NCBI GenBank assembly: GCA_039586815.1
Contig: JBDHJR010000051.1
Span: 1 to 5,726 of the forward strand
Direction: 5' to 3'
Length of the DNA: 5,726 bases
Source of the DNA: WVYX01 sp039586815
GTDB taxonomy: Bacteria > Gemmatimonadota > Gemmatimonadetes > Gemmatimonadales > GWC2-71-9
Below are positions 1 to 5,586 of this stretch, piece after piece. Position 1 is the first letter of the stretch. The number at the start of each line of letters is the position of its first letter. Both the position numbers and the translations under genes were made by a program. The notes beneath the pieces are model-generated. The model ran no database searches and had not been told where the DNA came from. It worked only from the letters and a program-made list of their open reading frames with translations.

Positions 1-424
1 CGGAACGGCACTGCAACAGATCTTCGCAGGCTACACGGCGCAGGGTGAGCGCATTGGCTTCGCCGTGGCGTACGGCGAACCCGGGTTCCAGGACATCGTG
101 CGCGTGATATTCGGATACGATCGGGGGAACCAGGCACTGCTCGGGATGAAGGTGCTCGAGAGCAAGGAGACGCCTGGCCTGGGCGACAAGATCGAGAAGG
201 ACTCGTCGTTCGTGAACCAGTTCAGCGGCGTGCTGACGCCGCTCGTAGGAGTGAAGGCACGTGAGTCGTCGGACGATCCGCACGAGATCGATATGATCAC
301 CGGCGCAACCATCTCCTCTCGCGTCATCATCCGCATCATCAACAACCAGATCGAGCGGCTGGGTCCGCTGATGGATGCGTATACGGGCCAAGTGGCACGC
401 GGGGACACGGGGGGAGCCCGATGA
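1..424 (+). CDS. rnfG: Rnf electron transport complex subunit G (partial, 5' end outside window)
   Basis: C-terminal 140 residues of the FMN-binding subunit of the Rnf ferredoxin:NAD+ oxidoreductase (RnfG/NqrC family). The frame is open from base 2 with no stop, so the real start and the N-terminal membrane anchor lie upstream. The GTG at 65 is an internal codon. Visible family marks are an ETPGLGDKIE block (bases about 167-196) and the flavinylation motif T-G-A-T at bases 299-310, whose last threonine (codon 308-310) is the expected attachment point for phosphoester-linked FMN, which ApbE installs in this family. RnfG passes electrons on the periplasmic face between membrane subunits. E. coli RsxG is about 206 residues, so roughly two thirds is present. 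The stop overlaps the next start as ATGA. Rnf is preferred over Nqr because the following two genes match RnfE and RnfA better than NqrD and NqrE. Confidence 0.93.
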   Translation, partial: GTALQQIFAGYTAQGERIGFAVAYGEPGFQDIVRVIFGYDRGNQALLGMKVLESKETPGLGDKIEKDSSFVNQFSGVLTPLVGVKARESSDDPHEIDMITGATISSRVIIRIINNQIERLGPLMDAYTGQVARGDTGGAR

Positions 425-1092
425 GCCCGAGGGAGACCACCGGACAGGTCGACTTCTTCCGCGGCATCTGGAACGAGAATCCCGTTCTGATCCAGATGCT
501 GGGGCTGTGCCCCGCCCTCGCGGTCACCAACACGGTTGAGAACAGCCTGTGGATGGGGCTCGCGACCTTCTTCGTGCTCACGGGCTCGAGCTTCATCGTC
601 TCGCTCATCAAGAAGCTCATCCCGGGCGAGGTGCGCATCCCCACGTTCATCCTGATCATCGCCACATTCGTGACCGTGGCCGACATGAGCCTCGAGGCGA
701 TGGTTCCGACGGTTCACAAGCAACTCGGGGCGTTCGTCGCGCTGATCGTAGTGAACTGCATGATTCTGTCGCGGCAGGAAGCGTTCGCTTCGAAACGGCC
801 GATCGGACGATCCATGCTGGATGCCTTCGGCACCGGCATCGGGTTCATGATCGCCATGATCATGATGGGTGCGGTGCGGGAAGTGCTGGGCCAGGGAACG
901 CTGATGAACTTCCGGGTCATCCCCGGCAACTTCGAGCCGTGGGTGATCTTCATTCTGCCGCCGGGCGGATTCCTCACCCTGGGATTCTGGCTGCTGTTCC
1001 TGAACTGGTGGCAGAAGCGGCGCGAGGAGCGCGCCAAAGTGCGTGAGTGGCCGGACGGCGTTGCCGCGCCGCTGGAAGGGAGGGCCGCGTAA
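421..1092 (+). CDS. rnfE: Rnf electron transport complex subunit E
   Basis: A 223-residue integral membrane protein of the RnfE/RsxE (NqrD-like) family. With RnfA it forms the membrane core that carries electrons across the bilayer. About six hydrophobic segments are visible (roughly 22-38, 43-63, 73-93, 101-121, 133-155, 172-198). The family signatures are GLCPALAVTNTVENSL near the N terminus, with Cys30, and VVNC with Cys113. Equivalent cysteines in RnfA/E and NqrD/E ligate an intramembrane iron-sulfur centre. The REVLGQGTL motif (about 153-161) and the PPGGF loop are also typical. The ATG at 421 overlaps the rnfG stop, with a strong purine-rich GGGGGGAG run four bases upstream. The hydrophilic C terminus is rich in Lys/Arg/Glu, suggesting a cytoplasmic tail. 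Length is close to E. coli RsxE (about 231). Confidence 0.95.
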   Translation: MSPRETTGQVDFFRGIWNENPVLIQMLGLCPALAVTNTVENSLWMGLATFFVLTGSSFIVSLIKKLIPGEVRIPTFILIIATFVTVADMSLEAMVPTVHKQLGAFVALIVVNCMILSRQEAFASKRPIGRSMLDAFGTGIGFMIAMIMMGAVREVLGQGTLMNFRVIPGNFEPWVIFILPPGGFLTLGFWLLFLNWWQKRREERAKVREWPDGVAAPLEGRAA

Positions 1093-1670
1093 TGGGCGAG
1101 CTCTTCTGGATCCTGGTATCGGCCATGGTGGTGAACAACTTCACCCTGTACTACTTCCTCGGCCTGTGCCCCTTCATGGGCGTGTCGGCCCGGGTCGAGA
1201 CGGCGGTCCGCATGGGCATGGCCAACGTCTTCGTGATGGTGATGGCCTCGCTGTGCGCCTGGTTCCTCAACACCTTCATCCTGCCGCACGCACCGTACCT
1301 CAGGCTCATCTCGTTCATCGTGGTGATCGCCTCGTTCGTGCAGATCGTGGAGATGGTGATCAAGAAGGTCAGCCCCACGCTGTTCCGCCAGCTGGGCATC
1401 TACCTGCCGTTGATCACCACAAACTGCGCGATCCTCGGACTCGCGCTGTTCCAAACCAACCGCGGATATGGATTGGTCGAGGGCCTGTTCTTCGCGCTCG
1501 GCGCCGGTCTGGGCCTCACCCTCGCGCTGGTGCTCATGGCCGCGATCCGGGAAACCGGCGAGCTGTCGGAGACGCCCGACGTCGCCAAGGGCATGGCGAT
1601 CGTCCTCATCATCGCCGGCAGCCTGTCGCTCGCCTTCATGGGCTTCGCCGGACTGTTGAGCTCCACATGA
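1092..1670 (+). CDS. rnfA: Rnf electron transport complex subunit A
   Basis: A 192-residue membrane protein of the RnfA/RsxA (NqrE-like) family, the antiparallel partner of RnfE. Family marks are NNFTLYYFLGLCPFMGVS with Cys26, and PLITTNCAILG with Cys112; together with the RnfE cysteines these are the expected ligands of the intramembrane iron-sulfur centre. Six hydrophobic segments are seen (about 4-24, 38-60, 70-90, 100-120, 128-150, 168-190). An AAIRE motif matches the family's conserved region before the last helix. The ATG at 1092 shares its A with the rnfE TAA stop (TAATG) and has AAGGGAGG eight bases upstream. A longer reading from GTG 1047 would add 15 residues unlike the family N terminus and is rejected. 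E. coli RsxA is 193 residues, so this is full length. The stop overlaps the next gene by ATGA. Confidence 0.95.
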   Translation: MGELFWILVSAMVVNNFTLYYFLGLCPFMGVSARVETAVRMGMANVFVMVMASLCAWFLNTFILPHAPYLRLISFIVVIASFVQIVEMVIKKVSPTLFRQLGIYLPLITTNCAILGLALFQTNRGYGLVEGLFFALGAGLGLTLALVLMAAIRETGELSETPDVAKGMAIVLIIAGSLSLAFMGFAGLLSST

Positions 1671-1831
1671 GCGAGCTGGTCGCGATCCTCGGTCTCGTGT
1701 TCCTGTTCGTGGTGTTCGGTATGCTGCGCCTGGTCGACCGGAGCGGTGCCACGAGCGGGTGTCACGGCTGCTCGCATGCGCCGACTGGCCCCCAGTGCGC
1801 ATCGTGCGAGGTGACGGACGCCGACGCGTGA
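1667..1831 (+). CDS. Small Cys-rich membrane protein at the end of the rnf operon, possible Rnf maturation factor
   Basis: A 54-residue protein not recognised as a named family. Its ATG overlaps the rnfA stop (ATGA), so it belongs to the rnf operon and is probably translationally coupled; the Shine-Dalgarno sequence is weak. Residues about 4-20 form one hydrophobic helix, followed by Arg21 and Arg25, which by the positive-inside rule puts the C terminus in the cytoplasm. The tail has four cysteines, Cys32, 35, 44 and 47, arranged CxxC-x8-CxxC with nearby histidines 33 and 37, then an acidic end. This helix-plus-cysteines layout resembles NqrM (DUF539), which is needed to mature Na+-NQR, and also the FeoB-associated Cys-rich membrane proteins. 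The exact Cys spacing differs from NqrM as I recall it. Inference: a metal- or Fe-S-handling factor serving the RnfA/RnfE centre. The gene call is firm; the function is a guess. Confidence 0.75.
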   Translation: MSELVAILGLVFLFVVFGMLRLVDRSGATSGCHGCSHAPTGPQCASCEVTDADA

Positions 1832-1933
1832 GGCCCCCTTCCCTCTGTCTCCCCGCCTTCCAGATTCCCACACGGTAAACGCCCCACCACCCACTCACGT
1901 CTCAAGGTTGTACAGGGCCTGACGGGAGCGCGC
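1832..1933 (+). promoter_or_regulatory. Intergenic region with a possible ECF-type promoter for the sigma operon
   Basis: This 102-base gap separates the rnf operon from the sigma factor gene. A GGTAAAC element at 1874-1880 is followed after 17 bases by CGTC at 1898-1901. That resembles the AAC-type -35 and CGTC-type -10 boxes used by many ECF sigma factors, which often transcribe their own gene. A start near 1908 would leave a leader of about 26 bases containing GGGAG (1924-1928), five bases before the TTG start. The -35 match is imperfect, so the promoter is tentative. No convincing terminator hairpin was found after the rnf operon; a pyrimidine-rich stretch (about 1833-1862) is present. 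Confidence 0.3.
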
Positions 1934-2530
1934 TTGAGCGAGATCCAGCGCCTGAACGAGGCGGTCACCCCTCTGGTCGAGAAGGCACAAGCCGGCGACC
2001 GGCAAGCACTTAGCGATCTGCTCCGCGGCTGCCACCCCCAGGTGCACCGCTGGGCGCTCTCGCTGACGGGCGACCCGGACGACGCCGACGACGTAGCACA
2101 GGAGGTGCTCGTCCGGGTGCACCGGAACCTCGGCAAGTACGGCTCGCGATCGCGGTTCACGACCTGGCTGTATCAGGTCACCCGAAATGCGGCGCTCGAC
2201 CAGCGCCGCGGCAAGCAGCGCAGGGAGAGATTGGCGACGCATGAGCACAGGGACGAGCTGCATCGCGACACGGACCACGCTGACCGGCTCGACGAGCTGC
2301 ACCGCTCCAGCGTGGCGGATCTCGTGAGGTCGCTGTTCGACGAGCTGCCGGAGCGGCAGCGCGAGGTATTCGACCTGGTGGATCTCCAGGACTGCAAGCC
2401 CGTCGAGGTAAGTGAGATGCTGGGGATGAACCCGTCCACGGTGCGGGCCCACTTGCTGCGGGCACGGCGCACCATCCGCAGGCGCATCCTGGAGCGTCAC
2501 CCCGAAGTGGCGGAGGAGTACGGCCGATGA
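1934..2530 (+). CDS. ECF-family RNA polymerase sigma factor
   Basis: A 198-residue sigma-70 factor of the extracytoplasmic function type, with only regions 2 and 4. Region 2 (about 25-92) contains the core-binding DADDVAQEVLVRV motif and the -10 recognition stretch F75-TTWLYQVTRNAALDQRR. Region 4 (about 132-185) contains LPERQREVF and a helix-turn-helix around VSEMLGMNPSTVRAHLLRAR for -35 recognition. The linker (about 100-125) holds five histidines (103, 105, 110, 115, 123). The start is TTG at 1934, supported by GGGAG five bases upstream. The frame stays open further upstream, but I found no ATG or GTG within the stretch I checked, back to about 1860. The stop overlaps the anti-sigma start as ATGA, the usual arrangement for an ECF sigma and its own inhibitor. 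The ECF subgroup and target genes cannot be told from the sequence. Confidence 0.94.
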   Translation: MSEIQRLNEAVTPLVEKAQAGDRQALSDLLRGCHPQVHRWALSLTGDPDDADDVAQEVLVRVHRNLGKYGSRSRFTTWLYQVTRNAALDQRRGKQRRERLATHEHRDELHRDTDHADRLDELHRSSVADLVRSLFDELPERQREVFDLVDLQDCKPVEVSEMLGMNPSTVRAHLLRARRTIRRRILERHPEVAEEYGR

Positions 2531-2982
2531 ACTGCACGGAAGCACGCGAGCTGTTGCTCGAGGCCGAGCTGGCCGAGCTGCGCGGCGAGGGAGAGTCGGA
2601 GGTCGCGCGTCACATTCGCGAGTGCGCCCGGTGCCAGGCCATGGCGCAGGAGATCGTCGAGCAGGAACGGTCCCTCGCCCAGGCGCTTGCCGGGGTGCGG
2701 CCCCAGGTCTCGGCCGACGCGGCCGCCGCCGAGGCGGTGGCCGCCAAGGTCCTGCCACTCAGGCCGCGCTGGAAGCGCCGCTGGGCCGTGATTCCCGCCG
2801 CTCTCGCGGCCACGCTCGCCGGCATCCTGCTCACCAGCAACGGAACGCCGCCAGCCGACGTCACATCAACAACAGACGTTGCCGCCGTCGCGGCGGTGCC
2901 GGTGGTAGACGCGACCTCGAGTGAGACGTTCGTGGTATTCAACACCGACAACCCGGACATCGTGGTGGTCTGGCTCTACTAG
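2527..2982 (+). CDS. Membrane-anchored zinc-finger anti-sigma factor
   Basis: A 151-residue protein expected to bind and hold the adjacent ECF sigma factor at the inner membrane. The N-terminal cytoplasmic domain carries the zinc-binding anti-sigma motif H29-x3-C33-x2-C36, with Cys3 as the likely fourth ligand. An Ala-rich linker (62-74) and a basic patch (79-85, PRWKRR) lead to a single membrane helix at about 87-103. The remaining 48 residues would be periplasmic: a Thr/Val/Ala-rich stretch, then a compact end with TDNPDIVVVWLY at the very C terminus. The ATG at 2527 has GGAGGAG eight bases upstream and overlaps the sigma stop by four bases. The short periplasmic part suggests signal input by contact with another envelope protein or by proteolysis, which is inference. 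The next gene, an exported lipoprotein 13 bases downstream, is a plausible partner. Confidence 0.88.
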   Translation: MNCTEARELLLEAELAELRGEGESEVARHIRECARCQAMAQEIVEQERSLAQALAGVRPQVSADAAAAEAVAAKVLPLRPRWKRRWAVIPAALAATLAGILLTSNGTPPADVTSTTDVAAVAAVPVVDATSSETFVVFNTDNPDIVVVWLY

Positions 2983-2995
2983 GACGGAGACGATG

Positions 2996-3673
2996 ATGAG
3001 ATTCCGCACACTGACCGCTCTTGCCGCCCTTGGCGTCGTTCTCGCAGCCTGCTCCCGCGGCCCCGACCTGGACACCCGCACGTTCGAGCTACGCCATCTG
3101 GCCGCGCACGAGGCCGAAGCGATGATCGACCCCTACGTGTGGGGCGACCGACCCGACGCGCCGGGCTCCATCAGCGCTACCGGCAACACGATCACCGTGC
3201 GCGAAACGGCCGACAACCTGGAGAAGATCGAGCGCGTGCTATACGAGTTCGACCGCCCCAAGCCCACCGTGCGGCTTCACTTCCAGCTGATCGAGGCGAA
3301 CGGCAGCTCGACCGCCGACCCGGCCATCGCCGAGGTGGAAGCCGAGCTGCGCAAGCTGTTCCGCTACTCGGGTTACCGGCTCATCACGGACGCCGTGGTG
3401 GGCGGCATGGAGGGAAGCAACATCGAGCAGGTCGTGGGCGAAGCGCCGCCCGAGGACGGCTGGATCGTCACGGCCTCCATCGGCGAGGTGCGCATGATCG
3501 GCGACTCGGGTTGGGTGACGATGCGGGTCGGCGTGCGCAATCCGATGCGCGGCGCGTTCGAGACCCGGGTGAACGCGCGAGAGGGCCAGACGCTGGTGGT
3601 GGGAAACGCACAGCTCATGGAGGGTGGGGGCACGCTGATTCTCACGGTGCGGCCCGAGTTCGTGACGAACTAG
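2996..3673 (+). CDS. Lipoprotein with a secretin short (NolW-like) domain
   Basis: A 225-residue predicted lipoprotein: a short basic N terminus, a hydrophobic stretch and the lipobox L16-A17-A18-C19. Residues about 28-88 read like the secretin N-type short domain (type II/III secretion, NolW-like): a strand-rich start FELRHLAAHEAEAMI, then TGNTITVRETADNLEKIERVLYEFDRPKP. The following VRLHFQLIEANG is like the segment entering the secretin core. The C-terminal part ends in GQTLVVGNAQLMEGGGTLILTVRPEFV, reminiscent of the strand that closes the secretin domain, but 225 residues is far too short for a full pore. It is third in the sigma/anti-sigma operon. Two tandem ATGs occur at 2993 and 2996; 2996 is chosen because GGAG (2986-2989) sits six bases before it, against three for 2993. 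Function unknown; possible roles are pilotin-like helper, envelope sensor or regulon effector. Confidence 0.8.
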   Translation: MRFRTLTALAALGVVLAACSRGPDLDTRTFELRHLAAHEAEAMIDPYVWGDRPDAPGSISATGNTITVRETADNLEKIERVLYEFDRPKPTVRLHFQLIEANGSSTADPAIAEVEAELRKLFRYSGYRLITDAVVGGMEGSNIEQVVGEAPPEDGWIVTASIGEVRMIGDSGWVTMRVGVRNPMRGAFETRVNAREGQTLVVGNAQLMEGGGTLILTVRPEFVTN

Positions 3674-3685
3674 GCCCTCGTTCGC

Positions 3686-3711
3686 CGGGGGGCGCCGGTA
3701 GGCGCCCCCCG
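3686..3711. terminator. GC-rich hairpin between convergent genes, probable bidirectional terminator
   Basis: CGGGGGGCGCC (3686-3696) and GGCGCCCCCCG (3701-3711) form a perfect 11-bp stem around a 4-base GGTA loop. It begins 13 bases after the lipoprotein stop and ends 10 bases beyond the tadA stop, between genes that face each other. No T-run follows on either strand, so it is not a textbook intrinsic terminator, but strong GC hairpins of this kind commonly end transcripts in GC-rich bacteria. Confidence 0.6.
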
Positions 3712-3720
3712 CATGCGGGG
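3707..3720. repeat. Perfect 14-bp palindrome overlapping the terminator stem
   Basis: CCCCGCATGCGGGG is its own reverse complement. Its first five bases are also the end of the right arm of the neighbouring 11-bp hairpin, so the two structures cannot form together in one transcript. It lies directly after the tadA stop codon, separated by a single base. It may be a second terminator arm for tadA transcripts or a chance product of GC-rich sequence. Confidence 0.5.
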
Positions 3721-3721
3721 C

Positions 3722-4195
3722 TCAGCGCCGCGCTTCGAAGAACTCCTTCAGCACCGCACCACACTCCTGTTCCATCACTCCGCCCATCACCTCGGGCCTG
3801 TGGTTTAGCTGAGGGTGCCGCAGCAAGTCCCCCACGCTGCCGGCCATGCCCGCCTTGGGATCGTAGGCGCCGAACACCACGCGGCCCACGCGCGACAGCA
3901 CGATCGCGCCGGCGCATTGTGCGCACGGCTCGAGGGTGACGCACAGCGTCGCCTCGTCCAGCCGGTCGGTTTCCAGCACCTGGAGTGCGCGCTGAATTGC
4001 GAGCAGCTCTGCGTGCTGCGTGAGGTCGTGCCGCTGAATGGTCTCGTTGTGTGCCTGACTCACCACGTGCCCCACCACCACCACGGCCGCGCCCACGGGG
4101 ACCTCGCCTACCGCGCCCCCGGCGCGCGCCTCGTGGAGTGCGGTCTCCATGCCGAAGCGGTCGGCGTCAGAGAGCGGGGGGCGCTTGGGATGCAT
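3722..4195 (-). CDS. tadA: tRNA-specific adenosine deaminase TadA
   Basis: A 157-residue zinc-dependent deaminase expected to convert A34 to inosine at the wobble position of tRNA-Arg(ACG), usually an essential function. Zinc and catalytic residues are visible: H61-A62-E63 (Glu63 is the proton shuttle) and P90-C91-x2-C94. TadA-type features distinguish it from guanine or cytosine deaminases: GEVPVGA near residues 30-36, VVFGAYDPKAGMAGSV, LNHRPEVMGGVMEQEC and a C-terminal FFEARR. E. coli TadA is about 167 residues. The ATG at 4195 lacks a clear Shine-Dalgarno sequence, but the DADRFGMETALHEA context matches the usual family N terminus, so Met1 is preferred to Met16. It lies 32 bases downstream of the Sel1-repeat gene on the same strand and may be co-transcribed with it. 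It converges with the lipoprotein gene. Confidence 0.96.
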   Translation of the reverse strand: MHPKRPPLSDADRFGMETALHEARAGGAVGEVPVGAAVVVVGHVVSQAHNETIQRHDLTQHAELLAIQRALQVLETDRLDEATLCVTLEPCAQCAGAIVLSRVGRVVFGAYDPKAGMAGSVGDLLRHPQLNHRPEVMGGVMEQECGAVLKEFFEARR

Positions 4196-4227
4196 GCGGG
4201 AAAGCTACCGCACCGGCTGCAACACTC

Positions 4228-5586
4228 CTACGGCCGGGTACAGAGCTGAGCACCTTCCCGCAGCTTCGCCATCACTTCATCGACGGCGTGGTGGTCCCGG
4301 AGCGGAATCAGGTGTTCGAACACACGCTCCCACGGTGTGTCGGTGCTACGGCCCATGAACGGGGCCAGCGGGTACTCGTCGGATGCCACCAGGTACACTG
4401 CCAGCGGCACTGCCGAGGTGAAACGCCATCCTCGGGGGGCTAGCGGGTCTCTCACCCGCATGCCTGCGAGGTCGATGCCCGCGAGGTCGATGTACCACTC
4501 CCAGCGATCCGGCTCGTAGACGTCGATCAGGGCGGTGTGCACGTAGTGCAGACGGCACCCGTCGAGGCTCACTTCGCTCATCTCCCATCTCCCGCGCACC
4601 GTGGGGATATCCTCCAGCCTACCGATCCGGTCGGTGGCGTCCGCTCGCAAGGCGAGCGTGAGCATACCGAGCTTCGGGAGCTGCGCGGCGAACCATTCGT
4701 CGAGGCGGCTCAGCGCCTCAGACCGCGCAGCATCGTCCGTCTGCGACGTGTCCGTCTCGACCGACGCCTCCCCAATCCCGCCCGCGAGCAAGCGCACGGT
4801 GCGCTCCTCTGCCTCTTGTCGCAACTCGGTCACGCTGCTCTCGGACATGGTCCGCGTCATCTCGGCGATGAGCGGGCCAACCTCCTCGAACCCCCCAGTC
4901 TCCGCCATCATGTACCAGATGAGCGCCTCCCGGTCGCTCTGCTCGACACCTACCCCGCTTGCGTACAAGGCGCCGAGGTTGGCCTGCGCCATGGGGCTGC
5001 CGGCTCGGGCGGCATACAGCAGGTCGTCGTGCCCCCCTGCGGGGTCCGGCTCGACGCCGAGGCCGTTCGCCAACATGAGTCCGCGGAACAGGCGCCCGGC
5101 GACCGAGCCCTGCTCCGCCGCACGGGTGAACCAGCTGTACGCCTCCGGATGGTTCTGCTGCACGCCGATGCCGTCGAACAGCATCAGGCCGTAGTCGTAC
5201 TGCGCGTCGGCATACCCGCGATCGGCCGCCGCGCGGAGCAGACGGATTGCCTCGTCCGTATCCCGTTCCACCCCGCTGCCGTCCCGGAGCTGCACGCCCA
5301 GCATGTGCTGGGCGGCCACGCAGTCCTGTTCCGCCGCCCGGCGAAACCAGCGCGCGGCCTCACCCGGCATCGATTCGACCCCGTACCCGTAGAGGTAGGC
5401 CAACCCGACCTTGAACTGGGCGAGCGTGTCGCCCGTCTCCGCGACATCCACCAGATCCCGCAGCGTGTACGGGGTGAGTACCCGGACCTCATCGAGCAGC
5501 TGTTCGCGGCCCTGCGCATGGGTGCCGGAGACGGTGACCGTCAGGAGTGCGAATCCCAAGACGAACGGACGCAAGTGCGAGCACAT
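4228..5586 (-). CDS. Exported Sel1-repeat protein with unassigned C-terminal domain
   Basis: A 452-residue secreted or periplasmic protein. Residues 1-24 form a Sec signal peptide with likely cleavage after GTHA; Cys2 is not in a lipobox. Five Sel1-like repeats (TPR-type alpha-solenoid, usually protein-binding) follow with exact 36-residue spacing: about 52-87, 88-123, 124-159, 160-195 and 196-231, each with the AQ..LG..Y..G.GV....EA..W...AA pattern. The fourth is the most degenerate. Residues 232-300 look helical and polar. Residues about 305-452 form an unassigned domain with two cysteines (344 and 449) that could form a disulfide, several aromatics and a tandem IDLAG repeat (366-375). The start is ATG at 5586 because GGAGGAA lies six bases upstream and the signal peptide begins there. 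A longer frame to 5640 adds 18 Arg-rich residues and is rejected. The binding partner is unknown. Confidence 0.9.
   Translation of the reverse strand: MCSHLRPFVLGFALLTVTVSGTHAQGREQLLDEVRVLTPYTLRDLVDVAETGDTLAQFKVGLAYLYGYGVESMPGEAARWFRRAAEQDCVAAQHMLGVQLRDGSGVERDTDEAIRLLRAAADRGYADAQYDYGLMLFDGIGVQQNHPEAYSWFTRAAEQGSVAGRLFRGLMLANGLGVEPDPAGGHDDLLYAARAGSPMAQANLGALYASGVGVEQSDREALIWYMMAETGGFEEVGPLIAEMTRTMSESSVTELRQEAEERTVRLLAGGIGEASVETDTSQTDDAARSEALSRLDEWFAAQLPKLGMLTLALRADATDRIGRLEDIPTVRGRWEMSEVSLDGCRLHYVHTALIDVYEPDRWEWYIDLAGIDLAGMRVRDPLAPRGWRFTSAVPLAVYLVASDEYPLAPFMGRSTDTPWERVFEHLIPLRDHHAVDEVMAKLREGAQLCTRP
4463..4492 (-). repeat. 15-bp tandem duplication inside the Sel1-repeat gene
   Basis: Two adjacent 15-base units (4463-4477 and 4478-4492) differ at one position (CCTGCGAGG against CCCGCGAGG, both followed by TCGATG). 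In the coding frame they give IDLAG twice in a row, residues 366-370 and 371-375. The length is a multiple of three, so the frame is kept. Confidence 0.7.

Noticed and set aside
1047..1091. Earlier GTG start for rnfA adding 15 residues
   Set aside because: The extension lies inside rnfE and is not hydrophobic like a family N terminus. The ATG at 1092 has a good Shine-Dalgarno sequence and gives the usual family length.
714..1898. Long open frame of 394 codons on the - strand across rnfE and rnfA
   Set aside because: It is antisense to two well-conserved membrane genes. Its translation is low-complexity and rich in Arg, His and Glu, as expected from the complement of GC-rich coding sequence.
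1901..1915. CTCAAGGTTGTACAG, which read on the - strand resembles some ECF -35 elements
   Set aside because: It points toward the 3' end of the rnf operon with no gene to serve on that strand, and no matching -10 was found.
2921..2995. Earlier start for the secretin-domain lipoprotein
   Set aside because: It would bury the signal peptide behind about 25 unrelated residues and overlap the anti-sigma 3' end. The tandem ATGs at 2993/2996 have a ribosome site and put the lipobox at residue 19.
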